Assembly (NCBI GenBank): GCA_034670405.1
Contig: JAXDDX010000002.1
Coordinates: forward strand, 8,556,501-8,620,500
Length of the DNA stretch: 64,000 nt
Direction: 5' to 3'
DNA from: Hoplostethus atlanticus
Lineage: Eukaryota; Chordata; Actinopteri; Trachichthyiformes; Trachichthyidae
Shown here in pieces: positions 11,301-21,261 of this stretch. Positions within the stretch are counted from its first letter, which is position 1, and every line of letters begins with the position of its first letter. Position numbers and translations under genes: made by a program. The notes below the pieces were generated by a model that was given only the letters and a program-made list of their open reading frames with translations, was not told the origin of the DNA and ran no database searches.

Positions 11301-14300
11301 AGAGAGAGCATTTTAGATCCTACTGGTGCATGGCAGCGAGATAGAGGCTGAGGAGGGAAGTTAATTCCAAATTAGTGTCTATATCTTTGCTACCCAGACA
11401 GCCTGGATGGAGTGACTACCACTGAATTTAGTGAATAGTTTGCCTGGTACATTCAGTGGCAGTTCATAGACCTTGACAGGAGTCACTGAGTCATGTTGAA
11501 GAATAATGGTATTTATTCAGAGCACTTAATAAAACACTTTTTCAGACTCAGGAGAGGCAGTAACAATTTAAACAGTAGTATGATATACAGTGTATCGTGT
11601 GAATTGTTGAATGTGTTCCCTCCATAGATGCAGCCTCCAACAAACTGCAGGGCAGCAACGTCTTCACCATAGCCAAGCGTACAGTGGAGGGCCAGGACAT
11701 GCTGTACCAGTCTATGAAACTCACCAATGGCATATGGATACTGGCTGAGCTGAGGGTACAGGCAGGAAACCCAAACTACACGGTGAGCTTTAAACCAATG
11801 GTTGCATAGAGACAAATGACATCATACGAGTAGTTTATCTGAACAAGAACAAACATGACCACCATTGATGTGGGACGATGAGTGGTGGGAGTTGCTGAGG
11901 GCGAGAGAGCGGTTGATTGCACAGTGATTGGAGTGTGGTTCTACTACTGGTGACTCGTGTGTGTTTGTGTGTGTGCGGTTGTGCACACGCTGTGACGTCT
12001 GTGACGTTGCATGTCTGTGCTTTGTCAGTGTGCGACAGCCACCCACCCCCCCACCCCCCCCCCCCCCCCCCCCCCACCCCACCATAATGGATTGTGTTTG
12101 CCTTAGAAATTCTGCATGACTAGTTCAGAACTGTGACCTTGGTGTGACTCTCCTCCCAGCTCATTACTCAGCCTGCTTACAAATCATGTTTTTATTCATA
12201 AGGTGGCATTTAATGTCTTTTTATTTTTTTTTTCCTCCTGTCTGGACTTGTCCATTTATTTCGTCCAATCCTCTCTTACTCAGTAAATTTGTAGATTCAG
12301 AATTTTAAACTTCCTGTTCCTCTTTTTAGCACGTCATCAGGCAACTTGACATGATATAGAAAATTATGAAATATCAGTCAGTAGTCTGAAGCAGTTGTTC
12401 ATTGAAAGGAGGCCTTTTATTGAATGATTTTGTTCTAGTGTGTTCTTTGGTCTGTGATCATTTTCTTTTGGAGTTATTGTGTGTTTTTAATTTCCTTGTC
12501 CTTGTTTTGTTGTGTTTAATTTCCCCTCTGTGTCCATTTGTGGTGGGGTCTCATTTATTCAGGATCTGGAGGTTGGTGCTATTGTCAGTGTTTTTATTCT
12601 TCCACTTTCAGCTGTTTCTTGCTCTTTCTTTTTCTTCACGTCTCCTTCTGGTTTCATGTTGTGAACTCATTTTCTAAAGCCAGATGTTTTCTCAGTGGCC
12701 CTGGAATAACTGTTGCTTTTTTTTTACAGAAGATTGCCATCATAAAATACTTCCTGAAGTCTAGAAAGTCTTTAACTAACCATGTTGCATGTGCAGCATT
12801 CATTCTGGTGCCTGTCTCTCTCTGCTGCTAGCTGCTACATGGTCCCAGTGCTCTCTTGGCACAACACATGAAAGCCAAGCTGCCAAAGCCTTTTGTCAGC
12901 AGCTATTTTTAGAGATGAAAAAGTAAAGCCCTGCCACCTCATGTTTTCTGCATTCTGCTGAGCTTATGAAGACTAGATTTCTCTGTGGTTTTAGAGCAGA
13001 CGAGAACGTTTTCATGAGCAGAAACATATACAAACTTGTGTGGTATTTGCTGCTGCTCACCTATACGTTTTGAGGATAGCACATGGCTTAGCCTAATTCT
13101 CTCATATCACACCACTTAGTTGGCTACAGCTCTCCCATGATGCCTCACTACTTGTGTCACTACCTTTTTGACGTAGCGCATTGTGCCCTCATCTCCCATC
13201 CCTGTCCCCATGGCAACGATGTGACCAATGGTTCTCTCTCCCTGCCTCCTGAGCTGGTAATTGCAAGGGCTTGACTAAAAGTGATAGTTTCAGCACAGAA
13301 ATGGACACCCTACAACACCATGCCACCCTACAACACCCTATATATGTGTCCGTCCTCCAGCTACACTTGTAGAGTAGAGTTACTATTTTTCCCAGAAGTG
13401 ACTATTTTTGGTTAACACATTTAATTGACATGCTAAATGATGTAGGACAAGGACTAATTCATGAGCCTTAAAGGAGCCCTGTTTTAGACTTGGAAAACTT
13501 TTGCCCAGTGATCTAGGTCATGTCAAGTATCAAACGTTGTGATGAACTTATCCTTAATTATCTTTTAGATTGCTCACACACAATCACACATTTGGCAACT
13601 TCCTCCCCTTTCCCCTTCTCTTCTTAATCACTACTGTATTTGCATGGAAAATCTCAATGAAAACTAGACAAAAGTCAACCATTTCATTTGGTGGTTGTGG
13701 TTGGTGTTGTGAAATTGTCAATCATTTTCAAGTTTAACTTATACAGCTTGCATTATTGGTGTTATTGGTGTATAGTGTTGCAGTAATACGTTGAAGATGA
13801 AAACAAGTAGTCTGTGTTGCAGTCACCAAAACACTGCAGCAGCCCTAGGCCCCTATTTATGCAAAGTTTTGTAATGGCTCCTGCAATGTTCTCAGGCTGT
13901 TTATTTGCTTGTGTGCCCCGTGATGTGCATCCATGAGCCTGTTTCTCACGAGAACGAGTTGGTGGAAAGAAAAGAACTCCATTGCATTTGAACTTTCATA
14001 TTTGCAACTTGACATTAGAAACACAGATACTGTTATATTGGCATAATGGGATATGTGCATTCCCTTGGGGTGAGGAAAAGAAGCTGGATAATAGCCAGGA
14101 ACCTGGTTCCCGGGGATAATCTGTATTCAAGTTTCCTTTTATTTCTTCATCTCTGATTTTCTCTTAATCCACACTATTTTTCAGTTTTATTTCCCCAGCT
14201 GTCTACCGCTAATGTCATATTGATAATTTAGCAGTAAGCCTTAAGCAGAATGCCTTCATGCCACACTACCCATCCATTTTTAAAAGCTGTCTTAATAGCT

Positions 14301-16013
14301 GGCTCTACACAGCAGCCAGAACATCTGCCTTTCCTCACATCTTGGCTCATGCTGACAGGAGAGCGCCTGCTTAAATGTTGCCAGCAGCAGCATGCATTAG
14401 TAAAGAGCGCTGAGTGTACTAAGGCAACACTCAAGGAGCTGTGCAATGTTCCCCCTATTCTAGAGCAGCTCTGTGGTACCTACCAAAACCCTACTCAAGA
14501 ACACTCCATTGCCTTGGTGTGATCTCACATTCATTTTGGCCTCCCAGACAAAATGAATGTGAACCTCTCAACAATCAGACTTGCCACATCTCTGGTGAAT
14601 AATTGATAATTGTAATAATAATAGTGCCAGCCCTCAATGACATAACATTATCTATCATGGTCCCATGAATTATCGCAAGGCTCTGGCTGTCTTGTGTGCT
14701 TCCTGTAAAGAGCCTGTTACACACACTGGGAAAATTGCTCCTGCAATATGAGCACTGATGAAAAGGAAACTGCCTTTGCAAGGCTGTATCAGATCCTGAA
14801 GCTACTCCCAGCTCGGAATAACATCAAACAGAAGGGGGATGGGAGTGAGTGGAGCGGCTGGCAAAGCGAGACTATTTCCTTTTTTTTATTTTTATTTTTT
14901 AATTTTTTTTAATTTTTTTAGCTGATTAAATTAAATTAAAGATATAATTTACAATGCAAAGATTTTGCATCTTTCTTCTGGACATGTAATGAATGTAATT
15001 TTTCCTGGAAAATAGGACAGTGGGGTTATTTTGTTTATTTATCAAGGAGCTGGTGAAGCTGCAGAAATAATGATAATCCTTGTTGCCTCAAGTTATCCCA
15101 TTAATGCTCCATTATGTAGTACATCAAAGATTTGGTTCATTTGAAAGTTAGTAGCAACTTTCTCTTCCTTTATTTAGCACATCAGGATAGTTATAAAATA
15201 CAAAATATGTACAAATATGTAGTGCTGTGCAAGGAAGACCAAAGAAACCCCAAGGGGCTTATCTAGTGGCTCCCTTAACCAGACACCTGTATTATTGATT
15301 TTCTTAGTATTTGTTACATATTTTGGGTTTCAACAGTCAAGAACAGAAAAACAAGTAAAATAAAGAAATAGAAACATATAAGAAAAAACAAACAAGAAAG
15401 AATAAGTGGAGTGATAGTTTGAACAAGACTGCAGATCCTACTGCGTACTGGCTCAATAGGCAAAACTCAAATCTTTTAATTTTCCTCTATTTGTTTTAGA
15501 TCTCATTTTGTGAGAGATTTTAGCATTTGCTTTTTGTCATTCAGGCAACAGAATTGTGTATCACTACAACTGGATATCATCATTTCTTCACAATGTGATT
15601 CTATTGAAAGACAATAATATGAAATTATTGGCCAGCCCTAGTCTATACTAGATCATCACTACTGACACTAATTTTACTCCGCTCTAGTTCTCACACACGT
15701 TATGGCTTGACATTAACTACTGTAGTTTATGTGGTTCCTTCAGTAACCTTTAGCAGTAACCTGTGGTTTGTCATATGTCCAGTGTTTATTGAGAAACCTC
15801 CTCTGCTTTGATGTACCTTTCTAAACTTTGCCTTGCTAAACTCCGCATCTAACACACTGGCTCTTTAATATAAAGTGAAATTAAATTGACCATCCAGGAA
15901 TGCACTGTTGTAACCCTTCCTGACTCGTCTTTGCTCAGGTCTCTCTGAAATGCAGAGCCCCAGAGGTGTCCCAGTGGGTGTTGCAGAGCTACGAGGCAGT
16001 GCTGAAGAACTGA
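2190..16013 (+). CDS. ap1b1: AP-1 complex subunit beta-1, 3' half (spliced, partial)
   Basis: Large subunit of the AP-1 clathrin adaptor, which forms coated carriers at the trans-Golgi network and endosomes. Exons: 2190-2355, 3380-3478, 5491-5750, 6184-6388, 7437-7466, 7570-7707, 7838-7983, 8082-8211, 10251-10335, 10894-10980, 11628-11782, 15939-16013. All phases join without a stop, giving about 524 residues, roughly residue 425 to the end of a ~950-residue family protein. Order: end of the helical-repeat trunk, proline/glycine hinge with clathrin box LLNLD, then the appendage sandwich and platform. The Trp of LATWKD and Tyr of DMLYQS, which in the paralogue beta-2 line the platform pocket, are present. 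Trunk residues ([22 protein letters not shown]) favour AP1B1 over AP2B1. The 5' exons lie upstream of the window. Confidence 0.95.
3380..3478 (+). CDS. ap1b1: ap1b1 exon: trunk, [13 protein letters not shown] segment
   Basis: The acceptor is CCTCTAG and the donor is CACAG|GTGAGA. Exactly 33 codons, phase 0 at both ends, from VQLQLL to VLSLATQ. The residues VQLQLL and KPTETQ match AP1B1 and not AP2B1 (which has VQLTLL and KPSETQ), and this is one of the main reasons for the paralogue call. Confidence 0.95.
4668..4745 (+). repeat. tRNA-derived SINE, 5' head fragment
   Basis: A tRNA-like stretch with an A-box region (TGGCTCAGTGGTCTAAG) and a B box (GGTTCGAATC) spaced as in pol III internal promoters. 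This is the usual head of fish tRNA-derived SINEs. The body after the B box is short or diverged. It lies in an ap1b1 intron on the same strand as the gene. Confidence 0.7.
5491..5750 (+). CDS. ap1b1: ap1b1 exon: end of trunk, start of hinge
   Basis: The acceptor is TGTCTCCAG and the donor is GGATC|GTGAGT. It encodes 86 residues plus two bases, from [11 protein letters not shown] through [22 protein letters not shown] and [14 protein letters not shown] to PARTG. It ends the folded trunk and enters the flexible hinge. GTDs of this kind diverge quickly after AFVEG, which is seen here. Confidence 0.95.
5980..6048 (+). repeat. short internally deleted SINE copy
   Basis: It begins with CTCGGTAGAGCATGAGACTC, a tRNA-Lys-like D-arm region. 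It jumps directly to the tail sequence TTTGGATAAAAGCGTCTGC and TAAATGACTGTAATGTAA. The same tail is seen in the longer copy at about 44001-44123, so this is a deleted member of that family, just upstream of the clathrin-box exon. Confidence 0.7.
6184..6388 (+). CDS. ap1b1: ap1b1 exon: hinge with clathrin box
   Basis: The acceptor is CCTCTTCTAG. The exon encodes 68 residues plus a split codon and ends at LDSL before GTAGGT. It carries [17 protein letters not shown], whose LLNLD is the clathrin-box motif that binds the clathrin heavy-chain terminal domain, and then a proline-rich stretch and [10 protein letters not shown]. An alternative donor 3 bp or more downstream cannot be excluded, but GTAGGT keeps the phase with all three candidate next exons. 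Confidence 0.93.
6637..6657 (+). CDS. ap1b1: ap1b1 hinge micro-exon (MGDESES), candidate
   Basis: A 21-base segment sits between a strong pyrimidine-rich acceptor (ending CACCTGCAG) and a GTAACT donor. It encodes exactly seven codons, MGDESES, in phase 0 at both ends, so it can be included or skipped without shifting the frame. Human AP1B1 has MGDEPEG directly after LDSL, the position this exon would occupy, which strongly suggests it is real. It is probably an alternatively used cassette. Confidence 0.7.
6865..6975 (+). CDS. possible further ap1b1 hinge exon
   Basis: A 111-base, 37-codon open segment follows an acceptor-like TTTTTCCATCAG and precedes GTAAAT. It is phase 0 at both ends, so it would fit between its neighbours in frame. 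The product would be Pro/Ser/Gln-rich ([18 protein letters not shown]), like hinge sequence. An internal donor after 6951 (GAG|GTTGGT) would also keep the frame. I do not recognise a match in other species, so this is a prediction only. Confidence 0.3.
7437..7466 (+). CDS. ap1b1: ap1b1 hinge cassette exon ([10 protein letters not shown])
   Basis: The acceptor is CTCTCCACCAG and the donor is GCT|GTAAGT. It is a 30-base exon of ten codons, [10 protein letters not shown], phase 0 at both ends. It resembles the 14-residue alternatively spliced hinge insert of mammalian AP2B1 (LGSDLGGGIGGSPA), so it is likely an optional cassette conserved since before beta-1 and beta-2 separated. Confidence 0.85.
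7570..7707 (+). CDS. ap1b1: ap1b1 exon: hinge to appendage
   Basis: The acceptor is GGTCCACAG and the donor is AAAATA|GTGAGT. It encodes 46 residues, phase 0 at both ends, from [11 protein letters not shown] through [10 protein letters not shown] to GAYIPSKI. The LSDLFDL segment is characteristic of the distal hinge of beta-adaptins, and YIPSKI leads into the appendage sandwich subdomain. Confidence 0.92.
7838..7983 (+). CDS. ap1b1: ap1b1 exon: appendage sandwich, part 1
   Basis: The acceptor is GTGTTTAG and the donor is AACAG|GTCAGA. It encodes 48 residues plus two bases: [17 protein letters not shown], then MTLTNKA and [11 protein letters not shown]. This is the immunoglobulin-like beta-sandwich of the ear (alpha-adaptin C2-type fold), which binds accessory proteins. 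Confidence 0.95.
8082..8211 (+). CDS. ap1b1: ap1b1 exon: appendage sandwich, part 2
   Basis: The acceptor is TTATCTGTAG and the donor is CTGCAG|GTAACT. It completes a split Ser codon and encodes [27 protein letters not shown] and KMEPLNNLQ. It is the second half of the sandwich subdomain. The phase matches the flanking exons. Confidence 0.95.
8212..10250 (+). other. ap1b1 intron, no gene seen
   Basis: Two kilobases of ordinary intronic sequence between the two appendage subdomains. I find no repeat family, coding exon or RNA gene that I can support. Open frames here are short and have no recognisable content. Confidence 0.7.
10251..10335 (+). CDS. ap1b1: ap1b1 exon: appendage platform, part 1
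   Basis: The acceptor is ACTCTCACAG and the donor is GATGG|GTGAGT. It encodes 28 residues plus one base, [13 protein letters not shown] to MLFVEDGKM, the linker helix and first strands of the platform subdomain (beta-2-adaptin C-terminal appendage fold). Confidence 0.95.
10894..10980 (+). CDS. ap1b1: ap1b1 exon: appendage platform, part 2
   Basis: The acceptor is TTCATCCACAG and the donor is AACTCAG|GTGAGA. It encodes [19 protein letters not shown] and then [10 protein letters not shown]. The Trp of ATWKD corresponds to the central Trp (W841 in human beta-2) of the platform ligand pocket. Confidence 0.95.
11628..11782 (+). CDS. ap1b1: ap1b1 exon: appendage platform, part 3
   Basis: The acceptor is TCCCTCCATAG and the donor is TACACG|GTGAGC. 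It encodes 51 full codons from [10 protein letters not shown] through [18 protein letters not shown] to GNPNYT. The Tyr in DMLYQS and the Glu in ILAELR match platform pocket residues known from beta-2. Confidence 0.95.
11783..15938 (+). other. ap1b1 last intron, 4.2 kb
   Basis: The longest ap1b1 intron in the window. It holds a C-run tract at 12043-12079, an A/T homopolymer-rich stretch near 14876-14925 and otherwise unremarkable sequence. No exon or RNA gene is supported. A 90-codon open frame at 14250-14522 shows no recognisable protein features. Confidence 0.65.
12043..12079 (+). repeat. poly-C tract
   Basis: A run made almost only of C with a few A interruptions, including an uninterrupted stretch of more than 20 C. 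It lies in the last ap1b1 intron. On the other strand it gives long G runs able to form G-quadruplexes. Confidence 0.9.
15939..16013 (+). CDS. ap1b1: ap1b1 last coding exon and stop
   Basis: The acceptor is TTGCTCAG. It encodes [18 protein letters not shown] and then EAVLKN, followed by TGA at 16011-16013. The final LKN and the length match the family C-terminus. The join with the preceding exon gives NYTVSLKC with no extra residues, as in AP2B1; common mammalian AP1B1 has a few additional residues before LSLKC. Confidence 0.95.
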   Translation, partial: VSLKCRAPEVSQWVLQSYEAVLKN

Positions 16014-17730
16014 ACCCAACACAGACTGGAGGCGAGGCGTGGTGTGGTAATCTACCCAGGCGCTGCCCTCAGCCTCCCAGACTCCTGCCCTCCTTCACCT
16101 GACCCACAGACCACAGATTTCTACAAAATGCAGGAACCAAATTCTGCTGTGTGGGGCTGAGACTAGGCTCCTTATTCTGTAATCCAGTTGTTTCATCAGG
16201 ACATTTAACAATATATTGTCTGATTCTGACACATTGCCTATCCATTTTTCTAAGACTGCAGAGGTATCTGGTTCACTTTCTTGGCTAGCTTTATCCCGTC
16301 CCCATCCTCACTTTGTGAGTTTTCAATGTTTTCATGTTGTTCACACTAATTCAGTCTCTGAATGGGTATGACATATTAGCTTGTGCTACATCTCCTGCAT
16401 GAAGATTTGCAGGTCCGGCAGTTCCTCCAACCTTCCCTGCCTGAGCCATTATGTGGTTACCTTTATGCTTTTGGGCAAGAAGGCTGTATGACTTCTGTTC
16501 TTGTGACTGTCTTCTCTGCATGATTCTCTTTTCACAATTATCTAGTCTCACACCTTTTGTAAATTGGAGTCTATTTATAGTGTCTGCAGTCAGCAGTTGA
16601 ATCAGTATTTATTTGGAGTGCTTTAGAAATAAAACGTGACAGTGCAAGGCTCATGTTTTCCCACTTCCTGGGCTTAAAGCCCTGTACATCTGTGTTGTCA
16701 GCCCCCCACCCTCCACCTGTTTCAAATGGACTGTGCCTGTTTACCTAGGAAGAGACGCTAAAATACTTAGAAACCACATTATCATTTTCTTTGTCCTTTA
16801 TGGTGGTGCATTCTTTAGTATGTGTTATCAGTTTCCTCCCTGCTTGTGATCTAATTGGGATCAGTCTTTTGTGTTACAGATCCTCTGCTGTCTTAGAGCA
16901 GATTGTCTTTTGTGTGTGCGTTGTGCATGGGGTTGTTTGTTGACATTTGTCTTTTTGTTTTTGCATCAATATCTTGAGATTTTAGACAGAAGGAGCAATT
17001 GTGTGTGTATATGCACAGTTCCATTCTCTGCTCAGTCATTCCATTGTTTAGTTTGTTTGTAGTGCAATTAGCCTACATCTGGGAAGGTAGGTGAGAGCCT
17101 TGTGTGTTTGGGGACCTATCAGCTGTGTGCGCTTCGTCTGTCTCATTGTAGCTTAGAGCACATCCAGGCTTAGAGCTAAAATCTGAACTATGAAGTTATG
17201 GTTTGATGTTCTGCTCTTGAATACTAAATGTATTGGTAGCACAAATGTTCTATCTATAGAAAGAAGGCTAGAACAAACTTCAGTTCCTCAATTTACCTAC
17301 GCTCTAAAAATTTGATTTCTTTCAGTAGACTGGAACCATTTTTCCAAGCTCTACAGGATGTATGCAATTACGCTCACACCTTTTTAGAGAGGACAGTGGA
17401 GGTAGTTGTGTGTGTTTGCGTGTCTTTGTGTGTGATGATGGCTGATTCATATGAGATGCTGTAAAAAAAAAACAACAATCTGGTAATTGAAAAATCCAAT
17501 GTTTTTGATTGACTTGAGTTTGTTTAATGTGTGACCATCATTTGAAACAGAACTATTAAAAATCTGCTATATTCACAAATGTTCACTCTCTTTTTGTTTT
17601 AAATGAGTGCTAGAAGTATAATTATGGGATTCATGACAAGGCCTCACCAAGGTACTTTCATCACATGTAGCTTTGTGTTTACACAGTATGACTAGATGAA
17701 AGGTTAACAATAAAAAATGCAGTGGAAAAT
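16014..17730 (+). other. ap1b1: ap1b1 3' UTR (extent inferred)
   Basis: Sequence downstream of the ap1b1 stop. Candidate polyadenylation signals AATAAA lie at 16628-16633 and 17709-17714, so a short (about 0.65 kb) and a long (about 1.7 kb) 3' UTR are both plausible. No other gene is seen in this stretch. Which site is used cannot be told from sequence alone. Confidence 0.5.
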
Positions 17731-17739
17731 AATCTATCC

Positions 17740-17830
17740 AGCACCCTTGTGGCGCAGTCTGCTAATGAGAGCACAAAGCTTGAGTTCTAATTTTGGCTCA
17801 AACTACGCTGTTGCATCTTTCTCTTTCTGG
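17740..17830 (+). repeat. degenerate tRNA-like SINE fragment (weak)
   Basis: The segment CACCCTTGTGGCGCAGTCTG resembles the A-box head of a tRNA-derived SINE, followed by a poor B-box-like stretch (GAGTTCTAATTTTGGC). The match is weak and no target duplication is visible. Confidence 0.3.
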
Positions 17831-18805
17831 CCTCTCTCCAAGGTTACCATCTTAAAAAAGAAACTTCAGAGTCGTGCTGCTTTCTCTCTCTAAGTCCTAT
17901 CAGTGTTGCAGAGAAAAGTTGTCTTATTTCTATTTGGTTTGTATTAACTTGTCAAGTACACATTCCCAAAGTCCCTGGAATCCAGCGTGCAGCGTCTTCA
18001 TGCACCTTACTTTTATAATCATTAATGACCTTTTGAAATGTATTTGTGTCCTCATGGGCCAGGGAGCTGTTCTGCAGGATTGCTGACTGAGCCGCCTTCA
18101 TAACTTTGCTTACAAAATCAGCAGTCTTTCCCAGTTAAGTGTTTTTCAACCGTGAGCCACAAGGAAAGTCTATCCACTGCTGATTGCATCTTTATGGCAG
18201 ATTGGTTCCTCTGGCAGATTTTGAAGTCTGAGCTGTTCGGGAAAGCTTAACTTTGCTCTGAGCTGTGTCACCTAATAGATTAGCCACTCCGCTGGATTGA
18301 TTCTAGAAATGTAAAAAATATGAATGCACATAAGGGATTACTAATGATTTACTGACCAGGGGTTTTGTTGTCTTTCTGTTCTCACACTACAGTAGTGAAT
18401 TTTTATTTTATTTTATTTTAATTTCAGACGGCTCTACCAACAAATAAACTGGTCACATCTATCCCATAGGATGAACAAATTCCAATAGGGTTGCTGCTAC
18501 CTTGCCTGTTGCTAAAGGCTCAGTCCATATAATTAAAATGTAAACAACGGGTAGCCCAGCCATCACGCCACAATAAATTGGAGGGTGGGTAAGTTCCAAT
18601 TCCCTGACAGGTTGTCTCAAAGAGGGTATTCAATGAGTTTTAACTCTGTAATGTATGTTTACATTTTGTGATGCTTGAACATTGTAAAATATTGTGCCAA
18701 ATCCTTCAAGGATCTCTGAATTTATCCATTTCTTTAAGGTAAAACCTGATTGGGGCAAGAAGGAAAGTAGACTACTAATTAGTTTATCAAGCAGCAAGTC
18801 CTGTA

Positions 18806-19670
18806 GGGGAGACTGGGGATGGTTGTAACACTTTTGGGTTCCAGCATCAATAACTCTGAAACTTTGATACAAGCTACCCCTATTTTTCTACTACAAATAA
18901 TAGTCCTTTAGACATCTACTACACAGTCACAGATCATGTGATGTAATATCAAACAAAAAAAGTCCCACTGTCCCAACTTACCCTGCTACTGGGGGTGAGT
19001 TGTAACATCAGCTGTCGATGGATGTAACGATAACAAAATTTTCTAAAATAAGGCCCACACTGTGAAATTTATACAAAAAAAGGTTTGAATGAACTCCATT
19101 TCAAACAAACATTCAACAAAATAAAAGTGATAGTCTGTTATTTTCTTTACTTTAACCTTAAAATGGCCCTTTTGCAAAATTTGCAGCGTGTTAACAAAAA
19201 TAATGTAAACATGTTAAAATGTTAAAAAAGTGTTAACATAAATATCTCTTTGTTCAGTTTTTTTTAACTTTTACTCCATAGACATCAATGTATTTAGTAC
19301 TCTCCATAGACGTACTTCAATACTTAATACTTTTGATACTTTTAATGCTTAATACTTAATACATAATACTTTTGATACTTTTAATGCTTAATACTTAATA
19401 CATAATACTTTTGATACTTTTAATGCTTAATACTTTTGATACTTTTAATACTTAATACTTCTAATACTACTACGACAACTACCAACCACGTAGTACACCC
19501 TAGCAACTACCTAGAAACACCCATTGTCTGTTATCTCAAAATCAGTTTTTGGTGTTAAATTCTCAGTGTTGCACACAGAGCCACGAGTGGGCGTGTACAA
19601 TACTGATCACACCACCACAGCTCATTCCTGACTGGTCAAATTGATTGGTACAACTAACCCCGGCCTCCCC
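18806..19670. mobile_element. TA-flanked non-autonomous element with terminal inverted repeats
   Basis: The left end GGGGAGACTGGGGATGGTTG and the right end, read in reverse complement as GGGGAGGCCGGGGTTAGTTG, are imperfect inverted repeats. Each is flanked by TA (18804-18805 and 19671-19672), as for Tc1/mariner-type insertions. The interior has no transposase-like coding frame but holds a tandem repeat (described separately). It lies between ap1b1 and rasl10a. Confidence 0.7.
19318..19470. repeat. AT-rich tandem repeat, unit about 39 bp
   Basis: A unit containing TACTTTTGATACTTTTAATG recurs at a 39-base period (starts near 19326, 19364 and 19403), then decays into shorter TACTTTTGA and TACTTAA pieces. 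It is nested inside the TA-flanked element and is probably polymorphic in length. Confidence 0.85.
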
Positions 19671-20325
19671 TACATGTGCATCTGGTTTTACTAGGCCTAA
19701 ACCTTTGTTTTGTTGCAAGCTACTTGTCTTAAAATAGGTCTACATTAATTAATTATATCATGCCTAAACTTAAAAATATGACACAACATAATGTAGCAAT
19801 GACAATTTCGCGTCATGACTACAAAGATGTCCTTATTAGGGTTTTCATCTTTTTTCTTCAATTCCATAAAACTTTAATTTGCAAATTCCTCGCTTATGTC
19901 AATTGTAAATGACGGTGCGTTTTGACCGATTCCATGGCGTTAAACCCGAGGCTGTGATCGCATAATCTTACAACATAATATGGACAATGTTTGTTCCTCA
20001 CACTAGTCAGGAAAGGAATGTGTGCATATTGTGTCCTAGCTGCTACCATCCAGCACTGATGGATGGGCCGCATCCCTCCTGCCTTGCCCAAGGACCCCTA
20101 TGGATAAATCCTGCTCCTCAGAGATGCTTGAAAGGAAATTGATGCTCAGTCTTACGCACCTTCACCGTAACCCTCTGATGATTTATATTCGTGGTGTGTG
20201 GCCTATTCCGTAATTCGTAATTTACAGCTCATGCTTTCACATGCTTTGTACATGACATGATCCTATTGGATGAACAGGGCAGGGGATTTTGCAACTGATA
20301 TTGGGAGGAGAGGGGAGAGGGGAGA

Positions 20326-20337
20326 GGGGGGGAGAGA

Positions 20338-20395
<58 letters not shown>
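20326..20395 (+). repeat. (GA)n microsatellite upstream of rasl10a
   Basis: An almost pure GA array preceded by GGGGAGA variants (20305-20330). It lies about 870 bases upstream of the rasl10a start codon, in the likely promoter region. Confidence 0.95.
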
Positions 20396-20396
<1 letters not shown>

Positions 20397-20399
20397 TCT

Positions 20400-21261
20400 A
20401 CACCCGCGCAGGCATCTCCAACAGCAGAAAGAGAGACACACCGCTCGTTACAGACTACAGATGCCTTTACAGTAAACGATCCTCTGCAGTCTGTGTGAAC
20501 AACCCCATTTCTCTTCAGTTACCTACATATTATCATTAGCTTTCTGTCGTCGTAAAGAGGAGATTATGGGATTGCAGGCATTTACAGAACACGTGGAAAA
20601 CCCGTCTTTGAAGCTGGTTGCTGCGTTCACGTCTTCCCCGTGATGGAGGTGTCTAGTGGTGCATCAGCTGGAGATGAGTGAGAGCTGCAGAGAGAATCAA
20701 TGAAGAGACTGAGGAGATCTGCCACAGAAACCACAACGGGGTCCCTTTGCGTTACGGGCAAGGTCAAAGTCTCGAGTGATTGTGATTATGTCCGTGTGGA
20801 GACTACGGGGACGGACTTTACGCTTCCTTCCTGGGGGACGAGGTCGCCCGGGGATGCCCCCTGGAAATTAAGAGTTTGCCTCTCTGCTGGGTTGCAGACG
20901 CTGCGGAAATCTCTCTCCCTGTGTGGTCATGATTGGTCTTCATTTGGACTAACATTTTAAGCAAACGTACATGTCTTTTTTTCTAACCAGGAGATAGTTA
21001 TTTCAGCGAAAAGTTTCCACGTTTTGTTCGACACATGGACGATTTATTCGGCCGTTCTTTCCTTTAATTGCATGCGGTTGAATCTACTGAAAGTGATTTA
21101 GAAACTGCTGATTAACGGGGGCGACTGTGAAGTGAATTCCAGCAGGGTCACCGGGGCCCGGCAGCGATCACCCAAAGACAGCGCCGACTTATTTTTGGAC
21201 GGTCTGCGGATAACGGATTTGTTATTGTCGCTGTCCATGGTGCCAAACTTGTGCTCCAGGA
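20400..21261 (+). promoter_or_regulatory. rasl10a: rasl10a promoter and 5' UTR (inferred)
   Basis: Sequence between the GA array and the rasl10a ATG has more CpG and higher GC than surrounding DNA (for example GGGACGAGGTCGCCCGGGG near 20835 and CACCGGGGCCCGGCAGCG near 21150). It contains several upstream ATGs, including an 86-codon open frame at 20700-20960 with no recognisable product. No TATA box at a convincing position is seen. The transcription start is not determined. Confidence 0.5.

Noticed and set aside
14250-14522. 90-codon open frame in the last ap1b1 intron
   Set aside because: No motif, no splice context and no compositional bias that distinguishes it from chance.
20700-20960. 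86-codon open frame upstream of rasl10a
   Set aside because: Lies in the likely 5' UTR or promoter, has no recognisable motif and no splice relation to exon 1; at most a regulatory upstream frame.
21160-21190. RE1/REST-like half site (AGACAGCGCC) near the rasl10a start
   Set aside because: Only the right half fits the consensus; the left half at the expected spacing matches poorly.
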